Below, piece by piece: positions 52,712-62,500 of a DNA stretch of 64,000 bases. Below the pieces are notes generated by a model that was not told the origin of the DNA, ran no database searches, and worked only from the letters and a program-made list of their open reading frames with translations. The position numbers and the translations under genes were made by a program. The stretch is from an uncultured Acetatifactor sp. (GTDB lineage Bacteria; Bacillota; Clostridia; Lachnospirales; Lachnospiraceae). The first letter of the stretch is position 1; every line of letters starts with the position of its first letter. The DNA lies in NCBI GenBank assembly GCA_947625675.1, contig CANQPH010000005.1:1-64000 (forward strand), read 5' to 3'.

Positions 52712-52830
52712 CGGAGCGGCTGGCGTGGAAAGCGGTTCTTGATGAATATGACGTGCATCGTCAGAGCCGTGCGATGTCAGATGTGCGCCGTCAAATTGAG
52801 GAAATGGAATATGACGGAAGGAGAATCGGG

Positions 52831-53820
52831 ATGAATAAGATTAGAATCGGAATTGCGGGTTACGGCAACCTTGGCAGGGGAGTGGAGCTTGCCATCCGCC
52901 AGAACGAAGATATGGAATTGGCGGCGGTGTTTACGAGAAGGCCGCCGGAAACGGTGAGGATAAGAACGGAAGGCGTGAAGGTTTATGGGATGGAAGAAAT
53001 CCCGTCCATGGCGGACGGGCTGGACGTGGTGATCCTTTGCGGAGGCAGCGCCACGGATTTGCCGGTGCAGACGCCGGAACTGGCCAGGTGCTGTAACGTG
53101 ATCGACAGTTTCGACACGCATGCCAGGATCCCGGAGCATTTTGCGGCCGTGGATGCCGCCTGCCGGGAAAGCGGACACGTGGGCCTGATCTCCGTAGGAT
53201 GGGATCCGGGCCTGTTCTCCTTGAACCGCGCATATGCGGAAGCGATACTGCCCGTGGGAAAAACTTACACTTTCTGGGGAAAAGGGGTTAGCCAGGGACA
53301 TTCCGATGCCATTCGCCGGGTGGAAGGCGTGAAGAGAGGAATTCAGTATACCGTTCCGGTAGAAGCTGCCATGGAGCGTGTGCGCCGGGGAGATCAGCCG
53401 GACTTGACCGCCCGGCAGAAGCATACCAGGGAATGCTATATTGTGCCGGAAGAGGGTGCGGATCTGCAGAAGATTACAGATACCATTGTCAATATGCCCA
53501 ATTATTTCGATGAATATGACACCACGGTGACTTTTATCAGCGAGGAAGAGTTCGATGCCGTGCATAATAAAATGCCTCATGGCGGTTTCGTGATGCGGAG
53601 CGGCATGACGGGAGAAGGGGAAACCACTCACCAGATGGTGGAATATTCCCTGAGACTGGATTCCAATCCGGAATTCACCGCCAGCGTGCTGGTGGCTTAT
53701 GCCAGGGCGCTGAACCGTTTGAAGGAGAGAGGGGAAACGGGCTGCAAAACCGTGTTTGACATTGCGCCGGTCGATCTTTCTCCCTTAAGTCCGGAGGAAC
53801 TGAGGGCTCATTTGTTATAA
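52831..53820 (+). CDS. ddh: meso-Diaminopimelate dehydrogenase
   Basis: A 329-residue NADPH-dependent dehydrogenase. The Rossmann loop is IGIAGYGNLGRGVE, then VFTRRPPETV and GLISVGWDPGLFSLNR; KGVSQGHSDAIRRVEGVK and CYIVPEEGAD are typical of Ddh. It makes meso-diaminopimelate in one step from tetrahydrodipicolinate for wall and lysine synthesis. The start at 52831 follows GGAAGGAGAA; the longer frame contains the repeated nadE tail and has no site. Probably co-transcribed with nadE, about 160 nt upstream. Confidence 0.94.
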   Translation: MNKIRIGIAGYGNLGRGVELAIRQNEDMELAAVFTRRPPETVRIRTEGVKVYGMEEIPSMADGLDVVILCGGSATDLPVQTPELARCCNVIDSFDTHARIPEHFAAVDAACRESGHVGLISVGWDPGLFSLNRAYAEAILPVGKTYTFWGKGVSQGHSDAIRRVEGVKRGIQYTVPVEAAMERVRRGDQPDLTARQKHTRECYIVPEEGADLQKITDTIVNMPNYFDEYDTTVTFISEEEFDAVHNKMPHGGFVMRSGMTGEGETTHQMVEYSLRLDSNPEFTASVLVAYARALNRLKERGETGCKTVFDIAPVDLSPLSPEELRAHLL

Positions 53821-53880
53821 AGCCCGTGATGGATGAGGTCATATTTTCCCAAGGTTATTGTTGTGCAGAAAAGCCTTGCA

Positions 53881-53909
53881 TTGCCTGACGGAATATCGTA
53901 TATTATATT
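53881..53909 (+). promoter_or_regulatory. Promoter of the XRE-glf pair
   Basis: TTGCCT (53881-53886), 17 bp, TATATT (53904-53909), 131 nt before the start of the XRE gene. The rest of 53821-54039 shows nothing definite. Confidence 0.6.
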
Positions 53910-54039
53910 TGTATTTGATTTATTTTCAGAAATTGTGACAGCGACAGGATGAAGGAATCATCCATCTGCAGGCCCCGGAGCTGCGCCGCATGGACGGGAA
54001 CTGTCAGACGGCATAGAGCGGCGCAGAAATGAGGAAAAT

Positions 54040-54402
54040 ATGACAAAAGCGGAAATCTTGAAAAAAGAGATCTTGAGACAATATCGAAGCGTGCGGCAGT
54101 TCGCCCTGGAAATGGGGATTCCCTACAGTACTCTTGTGACGGCCCTGGAGCGGGGCATCGAGGGTATGGCTTATGGCACGGTGATCAAAATGTGCGACAA
54201 GCTGGGATTGAATCCCGTGGATTTCTCTTCGCTGGAACGGGATGCCTCCCTGGGCGCCCAATTATTGGAAAACAGGGTGATGCAGTATTATGTGAAGCTG
54301 AATCAGACCGGCAGGGACAAGGTGCTGGAACTGATGGACGATTTCGTGCAGATCGAAAAATACAAGATGAAAGGGAAAAAATCGAGAAATGACAAGATTT
54401 GA
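54040..54402 (+). CDS. Small XRE-like helix-turn-helix protein
   Basis: A 120-residue regulator. The helix-turn-helix is at about residues 10-60 (SVRQFALEMGIPYSTLVTAL and VIKMCDKLGLNPVDFSSL). The C-terminal half has a helical segment (LNQTGRDKVLELMDDFVQIE) and a Lys-rich tail. The gene overlaps glf by 14 bases, so they are co-expressed; it may control glf or be a stand-alone regulator. ATG 54040 is preceded by GAGGAAAAT. Confidence 0.75.
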   Translation: MTKAEILKKEILRQYRSVRQFALEMGIPYSTLVTALERGIEGMAYGTVIKMCDKLGLNPVDFSSLERDASLGAQLLENRVMQYYVKLNQTGRDKVLELMDDFVQIEKYKMKGKKSRNDKI

Positions 54403-55540
54403 TTATCTGGTCGTGGGCACGGGTCTGTTCGGCTCGGTATTCGCATACGAGATGAAAAAAGCGGGTAAAAAGTGCCTTGTGATCGACAAACGGGAGCATT
54501 TGGGAGGCAATATCTATACAAGGGAAGAGAAGGGGATCCAGGTGCATCAGTATGGGGCTCATATCTTTCATACCTCTGACCGCAGAATCTGGGATTATGT
54601 AAATCAGTTTGCGCAGTTCAATCATTATATCAATTCTCCGGTGGCGGTGTACGGCGAAGAATTGTATAATCTTCCTTTTAATATGAATACCTTCAGCAAG
54701 ATGTGGAGCATCCGGACCCCGGCGCAGGCCAGGGAGATCATCGAGTCCCAGCGCACACAGGCGCTGGCGGAACTGGGGGCGGAGGAAGGCTCCTGGGAGC
54801 CCGGCAATCTTGAAGAACAGGCCTTGTCCCTGGTGGGAAGGGACGTCTATGAGAAGCTGGTGAAGGGGTATACGGAAAAGCAGTGGGGCAGAGACTGCAG
54901 GGAGCTTCCCGCATTCATTATCAAGCGGCTGCCTGTTCGGTTTGTCTATGATAACAATTATTTCACGGACCGATATCAGGGGATTCCGGAGGGCGGTTAT
55001 ACCCAGATCGTGGAGAAGCTGTTGGAGGGCACGCCGGTGAGGCTCGGAATCAGTTACCGCCAGTTTTTGAAGCAGAATGAGGAAAAGGGAGCGGAAGCCG
55101 ACGTATTCGATAAGGTATTGTATACCGGCATGATCGATGAATATTTTGGCTATTGCCTGGGAGAACTGCAATATCGTTCCCTCCGTTTTGAAACGGAGCT
55201 GCTGGAGGGCTGCGACAACTATCAGGGGAATGCGGTGGTGAACTATACGGAACGCCAGGTGCCTTACACCAGGATCATCGAGCATAAGCACTTTGAATTC
55301 GGCACGCAGCCGGACACGGTGATCACCAGGGAATATCCGGCGGAATGGAAGAAGGGCGACGAGCCTTATTACCCTATCAATGACGCCAGAAACAATGAAC
55401 TGTTCGCCAGGTACCGGGAGCTGGCCGCCAAGGAAGAAAAAGTGCTTTTCGGCGGAAGACTGGGCCAGTACAAGTATTACGACATGGATAAAGTGATAGC
55501 CGCCGCTCTTGAGATGGCGGAAAAGGAGCTGGGACAATAA
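54389..55540 (+). CDS. glf: UDP-galactopyranose mutase
   Basis: A 383-residue flavoenzyme. The FAD loop is LVVGTGLFGSVFAYEMKKAG, with KREHLGGNIYT next and HQYGAHIFHTSDRRIWDYV after that. GLF-family residues such as YTEKQWGRD and FGGRLGQYKYYDMD (C-terminal flavin contact) are present. It interconverts UDP-galactopyranose and UDP-galactofuranose for cell-surface polysaccharide. No galactofuranosyltransferase lies in the window. The start overlaps the XRE gene. Confidence 0.95.
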   Translation: MTRFDYLVVGTGLFGSVFAYEMKKAGKKCLVIDKREHLGGNIYTREEKGIQVHQYGAHIFHTSDRRIWDYVNQFAQFNHYINSPVAVYGEELYNLPFNMNTFSKMWSIRTPAQAREIIESQRTQALAELGAEEGSWEPGNLEEQALSLVGRDVYEKLVKGYTEKQWGRDCRELPAFIIKRLPVRFVYDNNYFTDRYQGIPEGGYTQIVEKLLEGTPVRLGISYRQFLKQNEEKGAEADVFDKVLYTGMIDEYFGYCLGELQYRSLRFETELLEGCDNYQGNAVVNYTERQVPYTRIIEHKHFEFGTQPDTVITREYPAEWKKGDEPYYPINDARNNELFARYRELAAKEEKVLFGGRLGQYKYYDMDKVIAAALEMAEKELGQ

Positions 55541-55665
55541 GGCGGGGCTTCCGCCTATATTGTGCCGGCCCGCCCTGCGGGCGGCATTCCCGCAGGCGAG
55601 GGGCGGGTGCGTTGAAGCCCTTGTACGAAGGGATGAATTTCAAATATATTTTGTTAAAAAAGTGA

Positions 55666-55694
55666 TTGACGGATTCCCTGTTCTGTGTTATAGT
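55666..55694 (+). promoter_or_regulatory. Promoter of the rpmG-secE-nusG operon
   Basis: TTGACG (55666-55671), 17 bp, TATAGT (55689-55694), 73 nt before rpmG. The 226-nt gap 55541-55766 also contains GC-rich inverted repeats (CCCGCCCTGCGGGCGG and neighbours) right after glf, a possible terminator without T-run. Confidence 0.75.
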
Positions 55695-55766
55695 TAAAAA
55701 GTCTCATAAGATTTCGGTCTTTTTTTTATGCTTAAAATTTAGAATATACCGCACGGAGGTGGAAAC

Positions 55767-55916
55767 ATGCGTACAAGAATTACATTGGCCTGCACGGAGT
55801 GCAAACAGCGTAACTACAATACGACCAAGGACAAGAAGACTCATCCGGACAGGATGGAGTTGAAGAAGTATTGCAGATTCTGCAGGAAGCATACTCTGCA
55901 CAAGGAAACCAAATAA
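55767..55916 (+). CDS. rpmG: 50S ribosomal protein L33
   Basis: A 49-residue ribosomal protein, complete from ATG 55767 after GGAGGTGG. Two CxxC pairs (CTEC and CRFC) form the zinc-binding type of L33. The family order YNTTKDKK...LKKYC fits. It is the first gene of the secE-nusG cluster. Clostridia may also carry a zinc-independent copy elsewhere. Confidence 0.95.
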   Translation: MRTRITLACTECKQRNYNTTKDKKTHPDRMELKKYCRFCRKHTLHKETK

Positions 55917-55946
55917 TCTATCGTTCTGTAAGACAAGGAGTTAACC

Positions 55947-56174
55947 ATGAGTGATTCCACGAAGAAGGAGAAAACCAAAAGCGCCAAGTCCGGCAACAAG
56001 ATGAGCTTTTGGGCGGGCGTGAAAGCTGAATTTAAGAAGATAACGTGGCCTGACAGGGAGGACACGGTGAAGCAGTCCATTGCAGTTGTGGCAATTTCGC
56101 TGGTGATCGGTGTGATCATTGCCGTGCTGGATCTGCTGATTCAGTATGGTGTGAATTTCATAACATCAATATAG
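55947..56174 (+). CDS. secE: Preprotein translocase subunit SecE
   Basis: A 75-residue single-helix subunit of the Sec channel. It has the amphipathic SecE motif AEFKKITWPDREDTVKQS and one membrane helix at about 48-70. AAGGAG lies upstream. A charged Lys/Ser-rich N-terminal stretch precedes the motif. It sits between rpmG and nusG, as in most Firmicutes. Confidence 0.96.
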   Translation: MSDSTKKEKTKSAKSGNKMSFWAGVKAEFKKITWPDREDTVKQSIAVVAISLVIGVIIAVLDLLIQYGVNFITSI

Positions 56175-56189
56175 AGCGAAGGAGATTGT

Positions 56190-56708
56190 ATGGCAGAGGC
56201 AAAATGGTATGTAGTGCATACTTATTCCGGATATGAGAATAAAGTCAAAGCCAATATTGAGAAGACAATCGAGAACAACAAGCACCTTGCGGAACAGATT
56301 CTGGAGGTAAGGGTTCCTCTGGAAGAAGTGGTGGAAATGAAGAACGGCGTGAGGAAGACCGTCCAGAAGAAGTTGTTTCCCGGATATGTGCTTCTGAATA
56401 TGGAGATGAATGACGATACCTGGTATGTCGTCCGCAATACCCGAGGCGTTACCGGTTTTGTAGGGCCCGGAAGCAAGCCGATTCCCCTGACGGATGCAGA
56501 AATGAAGCCTCTTGGAATCAAGTCTTCGAACATTTCGGTGGATTTTGCAGAGGGAGACAGCGTTTCCGTGGTGGCCGGCATTTGGAAGGATACGGTGGGC
56601 GTAGTACAGAAGATGGACTTTGGAAAGCAGACGGCCACCATCAACGTGGAATTGTTCGGCAGGGAGACCCCTGTGGAGATTGATTTCGCAGAGATGAGGA
56701 AGCTGTGA
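56190..56708 (+). CDS. nusG: Transcription antitermination factor NusG
   Basis: A 172-residue NusG. The NGN domain (about 1-115) starts AKWYVVHTYSGYENKVK and includes FPGYVLLNMEM and RNTRGVTGFVG. The KOW domain is at about 125-170 (EGDSVSVVAGIWKDTVGVVQ). It binds RNA polymerase and coordinates transcription with translation. GAAGGAG precedes the ATG. Confidence 0.97.
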   Translation: MAEAKWYVVHTYSGYENKVKANIEKTIENNKHLAEQILEVRVPLEEVVEMKNGVRKTVQKKLFPGYVLLNMEMNDDTWYVVRNTRGVTGFVGPGSKPIPLTDAEMKPLGIKSSNISVDFAEGDSVSVVAGIWKDTVGVVQKMDFGKQTATINVELFGRETPVEIDFAEMRKL

Positions 56709-56903
56709 GAAAACTGTCCGTCATCGGCCGGAAGTTTGACGAAGCGCAGGAGTTTGGCAAGGCGCATTGGAGCTTGTGAGGTATGAAGGCCGGGCGGGAT
56801 GCGGATATTTTCTTCCGGAATTTTGATTTCCGGAGTAAATATAACCTCTTTTCCGGTAAGGTTGGAGGTGCAGCAACAGAAAAAGGGGCTTAGGGAAGTC
56901 CCT

Positions 56904-56944
56904 GTGGGAGCAGGTCCTTTGGATGGCCTGCGCCGTATTACCAC
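56904..56944 (+). promoter_or_regulatory. Candidate L1/L11 operon leader before rplK
   Basis: GTGG (56904-56907) pairs with CCAC (56941-56944), enclosing an inner CAGGTCC..GGCCTG stem; the 3' side reads CGTATTACCAC, a string conserved upstream of rplK in many Firmicutes as I recall. It ends just before the AGGAGG of rplK. It may be the site by which r-protein L1 (or L11) represses its own operon. The remaining 56709-56903 shows no gene. Confidence 0.45.
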
Positions 56945-56962
56945 ATTATAGGAGGTGCCACA

Positions 56963-57388
56963 ATGGCAAAAAAAGTTACAGGTTACATTAAGTTACAGAT
57001 TCCAGCCGGCAAGGCGACACCGGCTCCCCCGGTTGGTCCTGCGCTTGGACAGCACGGCGTCAATATCGTCGAGTTCACGAAACAGTTCAATGCCAGAACT
57101 GCTGACAAGGGCGATCTCATCATCCCGGTAGTCATCACGGTATATGCGGACAGAAGTTTCAGCTTCATTACCAAGACTCCGCCTGCGGCCGTTCTTTTGA
57201 AGAAGGCCTGCAATATCAAATCCGGTTCCGGCGCACCCAACAAGACCAAGGTAGCCACCATCTCCAAGGCCAAGCTCCAGGAGATTGCGGAACTGAAGAT
57301 GCCGGATCTGAATGCGGCCAGCCTGGAGGCGGCCATGAGCATGATCGCAGGCACTGCGAGAAGCATGGGCATCGTTGTGGAAGACTAA
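56963..57388 (+). CDS. rplK: 50S ribosomal protein L11
   Basis: A 141-residue L11 of full length. The N-domain has [20 protein letters not shown] with the flexible proline turn, and [14 protein letters not shown]; the RNA-binding C-domain has [18 protein letters not shown] and ends [13 protein letters not shown]. It organises the GTPase-associated centre of 23S rRNA. TAGGAGGTG precedes the ATG. In an operon with rplA. Confidence 0.97.
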   Translation: MAKKVTGYIKLQIPAGKATPAPPVGPALGQHGVNIVEFTKQFNARTADKGDLIIPVVITVYADRSFSFITKTPPAAVLLKKACNIKSGSGAPNKTKVATISKAKLQEIAELKMPDLNAASLEAAMSMIAGTARSMGIVVED

Positions 57389-57463
57389 TTTAGTTGTCAA
57401 AGACTAAGAGATTAAAATAATTGGGAGACAATTTGATTGTCGTTAGAACCTAGGAGGTAAAAT

Positions 57464-58153
57464 ATGAAACATGGTAAGAAATATATAGAAACCGCTAAAT
57501 TAGTTGACCGCACCGTCCTCTACGAGCCGGCCGACGCCATTGCGCTGGTGAAGAAAGTGGCTCCCGCCAAATTTGATGAGACCGTGGAAGTCCACATCAG
57601 AACAGGCTGTGACGGACGTCATGCGGAGCAGCAGATCCGTGGCGCCGTGGTTCTTCCGAACGGAACCGGCAAGATGGTAAGAGTCCTGGTTTTCGCCAAG
57701 GGTGCGAAGCTGGACGAGGCGGAGGCGGCGGGCGCCGACTTCGTAGGCGGCGAAGAGCTGATCCCGAAGATCCAGCATGAAGGATGGCTGGAATTCGACA
57801 AGGTGATCGCCACTCCTGACATGATGGGCGTGGTCGGACGTCTCGGTAAGGTTTTGGGACCTAAGGGATTGATGCCCAATCCCAAGGCCGGTACGGTGAC
57901 CATGGACGTTACCAAGGCCATCAAGGAGATCAAAGCCGGTAAGATTGAGTACAGGCTGGACAAGACCAACATCGTGCATGTTCCCCTTGGAAAGGTTTCC
58001 TTCACGGAAGAAGCTCTGCAGGAGAATTTCAATGCCCTCATGGACGCCATTCTGAAGGCGAGACCCAGTGCGGTGAAGGGTCAGTATTTGAGGAGCATTA
58101 CCCTGACCAGCACCATGGGCCCTGGCGTTAAGGTGAACGTGGCGAAGTTCTGA
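57464..58153 (+). CDS. rplA: 50S ribosomal protein L1
   Basis: A 229-residue L1. It starts [20 protein letters not shown] and contains [26 protein letters not shown] (L1 signature) and [19 protein letters not shown]. It forms the stalk that moves deacylated tRNA out of the E site and can repress its own mRNA. AGGAGG precedes the ATG. Confidence 0.97.
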   Translation: MKHGKKYIETAKLVDRTVLYEPADAIALVKKVAPAKFDETVEVHIRTGCDGRHAEQQIRGAVVLPNGTGKMVRVLVFAKGAKLDEAEAAGADFVGGEELIPKIQHEGWLEFDKVIATPDMMGVVGRLGKVLGPKGLMPNPKAGTVTMDVTKAIKEIKAGKIEYRLDKTNIVHVPLGKVSFTEEALQENFNALMDAILKARPSAVKGQYLRSITLTSTMGPGVKVNVAKF

Positions 58154-58164
58154 TAAAAAATGAT

Positions 58165-58207
58165 TTATCACGGGGGCTTGACAACCTCAAGCTCCCTGTG
58201 ATAAGAT
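58165..58207 (+). promoter_or_regulatory. Hairpin combined with promoter of rplJL
   Basis: TTATCAC, GGG and CTTGA (58165-58181) pair with TCAAG, CCC and GTGATAA (58187-58204), giving about 15 bp. TTGACA (58178-58183) falls in its loop side and an extended TGATAAGAT (-10 at 58202-58207) on its far arm, spaced 18 bp. The same DNA can serve as the 3' hairpin of rplKA mRNA and as the promoter of rplJL. Confidence 0.6.
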
Positions 58208-58219
58208 TTAAAAAATTAT

Positions 58220-58365
58220 TAATTATGCCGAAGACAGTAGGTGCGAAGCCCTGGAGCGCTGGAGTTTTTCAGTGATCGGGCGCTTGGCGTAAGTCCTACC
58301 GAGGAGATGAGTTTAGAGGAAAAACAGTCTCTCTGTGTCTTTTGCAGGGGGATTTTTTTATCCGG
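58220..58365 (+). ncRNA. Ribosomal protein L10 leader
   Basis: The leader between rplA and rplJ contains CCGAAGACAGTAGGTG with GTCCTACCGAGGAG, a paired core of the L10 leader (L10/L7-L12 binding site), plus a CGC-rich middle stem. A short U-rich hairpin (58328-58358) followed by seven T resembles its attenuator. It lets L10 complex shut down rplJL synthesis. Confidence 0.85.
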
Positions 58366-58409
58366 CAATCCGAACTCCTTTCGGCTGAAATCTATAAGGA
58401 GGTAGTAAG

Positions 58410-58922
58410 ATGGCAAAGATCGAATTGAAGAAGCCTGTTGTAGATGAGATTTCTGCCGGTATCAAGGATGCGCAGACCGTTGTCCTGGTAGATTACCGCG
58501 GATTGACCGTGGAGCAGGATACCGCACTTCGCAAGAGCTTGCGGGAAGCGGGAGTCACCTACAAGGTGTACAAGAACACCATGATGAATTTCGCATTCAA
58601 GGGCACCGCGTTCGAAGGTCTGGCACCTTATCTGGAAGGACCCAGCGCTATCGCTTATTCTTCCAAGGACGCCACCGCACCCGCAAGGCTTCTTACAGAG
58701 TTCGCCAAGTCGGCGCCCGCCCTGGAGATCAAGGCCGGCGTGGTGGAAGGAACCGTCTATGATGCGGCTGGCATGGCGAAGATCGCGAGCATTCCTTCCA
58801 GGGAAGTTTTGCTCGGCAGATTGCTGGGAAGCATGCAGTCTCCGATTGCAAATCTGGCCCGTGTGCTGAATCAGATCGCCGAGAAAAACGGCGCTCCGGC
58901 AGAAGCCCCCGCAGAGGCTTAA
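58410..58922 (+). CDS. rplJ: 50S ribosomal protein L10
   Basis: A 170-residue L10. The N-terminal RNA-binding part has TVVLVDYRGLTVEQDTALRK, YKVYKNTMMNFAFKGT and SAIAYSSKD; the C-terminal helix that carries L7/L12 dimers ends in an Ala/Glu/Pro tail. AAGGAGG precedes the ATG. Regulated by the leader just upstream. Confidence 0.97.
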   Translation: MAKIELKKPVVDEISAGIKDAQTVVLVDYRGLTVEQDTALRKSLREAGVTYKVYKNTMMNFAFKGTAFEGLAPYLEGPSAIAYSSKDATAPARLLTEFAKSAPALEIKAGVVEGTVYDAAGMAKIASIPSREVLLGRLLGSMQSPIANLARVLNQIAEKNGAPAEAPAEA

Positions 58923-58978
58923 GGTTCTGGGTATTGTATGTCGCATGTAAATAATGATAAAAAATGGAGGAAAGAAAA

Positions 58979-59350
58979 ATGGCTAAATTGAGCACTCAGG
59001 AATTTATTGATGCTATTAAAGAGTTATCCGTACTGGAGCTGAACGAGCTGGTAAAGGCTTGTGAAGAGGAGTTTGGCGTGTCCGCCGCCGCTGGCGTCGT
59101 GGTTGCTGCGGCTGGTCCTGCCGAGGAAGTGGAAGAGCAGACCGAGTTCAACGTGGAGCTGACCGAGATCGGTGCCGAGAAGGTTAAGGTAATCAAGGTG
59201 GTTCGTGAGATCACCAGCCTGGGCCTGAAGGAGGCCAAGGACCTTGTGGACAACGCTCCCAAGAACGTGAAGGAAGCTGTTTCCAAGGAAGAAGCCGAGG
59301 AGATCAAGAAGAAACTGGAAGAGGTTGGCGCAAAGGTTACCCTCAAGTAA
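58979..59350 (+). CDS. rplL: 50S ribosomal protein L7/L12
   Basis: A 123-residue acidic stalk protein. The N-domain is [20 protein letters not shown], followed by a short Ala/Gly hinge ([18 protein letters not shown]) and the C-domain [20 protein letters not shown] that contacts translation factors. The start at 58979 follows TGGAGG; the slightly longer frame from 58964 lacks a site. Confidence 0.97.
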   Translation: MAKLSTQEFIDAIKELSVLELNELVKACEEEFGVSAAAGVVVAAAGPAEEVEEQTEFNVELTEIGAEKVKVIKVVREITSLGLKEAKDLVDNAPKNVKEAVSKEEAEEIKKKLEEVGAKVTLK

Positions 59351-59400
59351 TTCAGTTTCCAGAAGACGAAAGCGGAGAAAATCCGCCCATGGAAAACACG

Positions 59401-59437
59401 GAAGCCGGACTCCTTACGGAGTTTCGGCTTCTTTTGG
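59401..59437 (+). terminator. Terminator between rplL and rpoB
   Basis: GAAGCCG and ACTCC pair with GGAGT and CGGCTTC around a short TTAC loop, followed by TTTT. A partial stop here would set the usual excess of r-proteins over RNA polymerase. Confidence 0.85.
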
Positions 59438-59473
59438 CGTGAGCCGTTTTACAAAATTTTCACAAACTTTTTC

Positions 59474-59502
59474 TTGACTGCCCTTCCATTTTGTGTTAAT
59501 AT
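59474..59502 (+). promoter_or_regulatory. Promoter of rpoBC
   Basis: TTGACT (59474-59479), 17 bp, TAATAT (59497-59502) with an upstream TG (extended -10). It lies about 95 nt before the rpoB start. Confidence 0.7.
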
Positions 59503-59598
59503 GGATAATGCGCTATTGTGCGGAGGTATGTCATTTGACAGTTTGAAAGCGTATGAAATACCGATGTGTGAAGGCTCAATAAGAAAGAACGGGGTGAA

Positions 59599-62500
59599 AT
59601 GTCGATGGAAAAAAACAGAATACGTCCTGTTGCGAACGGCAAGCATATGCGTATGAGTTATTCAAGACAAAAGGAAGTTTTGGAGATGCCCAACCTGATC
59701 GAGGTCCAGAAGGACTCCTATCAGTGGTTTTTAGAGGAAGGTCTGAAAGAAGCTTTTGACGATATCTCTCCGATTGCAGATTACAGTGGATCTTTAAGTC
59801 TGGATTTTGTGGACTTTGAACTTTGTAAGGATGAGCGCAAGTATTCGATTGAGGAATGTAAGGAAAGGGACGCCACTTATGCGGCCCCTCTTAAGGTGAA
59901 AGTCCGTCTGTATAACAAGGAAAAGGAGGAAATCAGCGAACATGAAATTTTCATGGGAGATATGCCTTTGATGACGGAGACCGGCACCTTTGTGATCAAT
60001 GGAGCAGAACGTATTATCGTCAGTCAGCTGGTTCGTTCGCCTGGGATTTATTATGCCATCGGCCATGACAAAATCGGGAAAAAGCTTTTTTCCTGTACGG
60101 TGATTCCCAACAGGGGGGCCTGGCTGGAGTATGAGACGGACTCCAACGACGTCTTCTATGTCCGCGTGGACCGGACAAGGAAGGTTCCCATCACGGTTCT
60201 GATCCGTGCCCTGGGCATCGGGACCAATGACGAGATCCGGGAAGTGTTCGGGGACGAGCCCAAGATCGAGGCCAGCTTTACCAAGGACACCGCCGAGAAC
60301 TATCAGGAAGGTCTTCTGGAGCTGTACAAAAAGATCCGCCCCGGCGAGCCTTTGAGCGTGGAGAGTGCGGAGAGTTTGATTAACGCCATGTTCTTTGATC
60401 CCCGCAGATACGACCTGGCGAAGGTGGGAAGATATAAATTCAATAAGAAGCTGTCCTTCAGGCTGAGGATCAGCGGGCACGTGCTGGCGGCGGACGCAGT
60501 GGATCCGGCCACCGGGGAGATTCTTGCGGCCGCAGGGACCAAGCTGACCAGGGAGTTGGCGGATACCATCCAGAATGCCGCCGTCCCCTGCGTTTATATT
60601 CAGACGGAAGAAAAGGTCGTGAAGGTCCTTTCCAACATGATGGTGGATCTTAGCAACTTCGTGGACTGCAATCCCAGGGATTTCGGGATCCATGAAAGGG
60701 TATATTATCCCCTGCTTCGTCAGATTCTGGACGAGTACGGCGAAGATCCCGAGAAGCTGGCCGAGGCGATCAAGAAGAACGTGCATGAGTTGGTGCCGAA
60801 GCACATCACCAAGGAGGATATTTTCGCCTCCATCAATTATAATATGCATTTGGAGTACGGTCTGGGCAATGACGATGACATCGACCATTTGGGCAACAGG
60901 CGTATCCGTGCGGTGGGAGAGCTTTTGCAGAACCAGTACCGCATCGGCCTGGCCAGGATGGAGAGGGTGGTCAGAGAGCGCATGACGACCCACGATGCGG
61001 AGGATATTTCTCCCCAGTCCCTGATCAATATCAAGCCCGTGACTGCGGCGGTGAAGGAGTTCTTCGGTTCCTCCCAGCTCTCCCAGTTCATGGATCAGAA
61101 CAATCCTCTGGGCGAGCTGACCCACAAGAGACGTCTGTCCGCCCTGGGACCTGGCGGCCTGTCCAGAGACCGGGCCGGATTCGAGGTTCGTGACGTGCAT
61201 TACTCCCATTATGGAAGGATGTGCCCCATCGAGACACCTGAAGGTCCCAACATCGGTTTGATCAACTCCCTGGCGAGCTATGCCAGGATCAACGAATATG
61301 GCTTTGTGGAAGCGCCTTACCGCAAGGTGGATAAGTCCGATCCCAGAAATCCCCGGGTGACGGACGAAGTGGTCTACATGACGGCGGACGAAGAAGATAA
61401 TTACCATGTGGCACAGGCGTCCGAAGCCCTGGATGCGGAAGGACATTTCATGAGAAATTCCGTTTCCGGCCGTTATCGTGACGAGACCCAGGAATATCCC
61501 AAGTCCATGTTCGATTACATGGACGTGTCCCCCAAGATGGTGTTTTCCGTGGCAACGGCCCTGATTCCTTTCCTGGAGCATGACGATGCCAACCGGGCCC
61601 TGATGGGTTCCAACATGCAGCGTCAGGCGGTGCCCCTCCTGACCACGGAGACTCCCGTGGTGGGAACCGGTATGGAGACCAAGGCCGCCGTTGACTCCGG
61701 CGTCTGCGTGCTGGCCCGCAAGGCGGGTACCGTGGATTACGTTTCCGCAGACACCATCCGCATGGCTTATGATGATGGGGAGAAGGAGGAGTTCCACCTG
61801 ACCAAGTTCGCCAGAAGCAATCAGTCCAACTGCTATAACCAGAAGCCCATCGTGTTCAAGGGAGAACACGTGGAAGAAGGACAGGTGATTGCGGACGGCC
61901 CCTCCACGAGTGATGGAGAATTGGCCCTGGGCAAGAATCCACTGATCGGATTCATGACCTGGGAAGGCTACAATTATGAGGACGCCGTTCTGCTGAGCGA
62001 ACGGTTGGTCATGGATGATGTATATACCTCCGTCCATATCGAGGAATACGAGGCGGAGGCCCGGGATACCAAGCTGGGGCCGGAAGAGATCACCAGGGAC
62101 GTGCCCGGCGTGGGCGACGACGCCCTGAAGGATCTGGATGACCGGGGAATCATCCGCATCGGTGCGGAAGTGCGGGCCGGTGACATCCTGGTGGGCAAGG
62201 TGACGCCTAAGGGCGAAACGGAACTTACCGCCGAAGAGAGACTGCTCCGGGCCATTTTCGGAGAAAAAGCCAGAGAAGTGAGAGACACCTCCCTGAAGGT
62301 GCCCCACGGGGAATATGGCATCGTGGTGGACGCCAAGGTGTTTACCAGGGAAAATTGTGATGAATTGTCTCCTGGCGTGAACCAGGCGGTCCGTATTTAT
62401 ATTGCGCAGAAGAGGAAGATTTCCGTGGGCGACAAGATGGCAGGCCGCCATGGCAACAAGGGTGTGGTTTCCCGCGTGCTTCCCGTGGAGGATATGCCTT

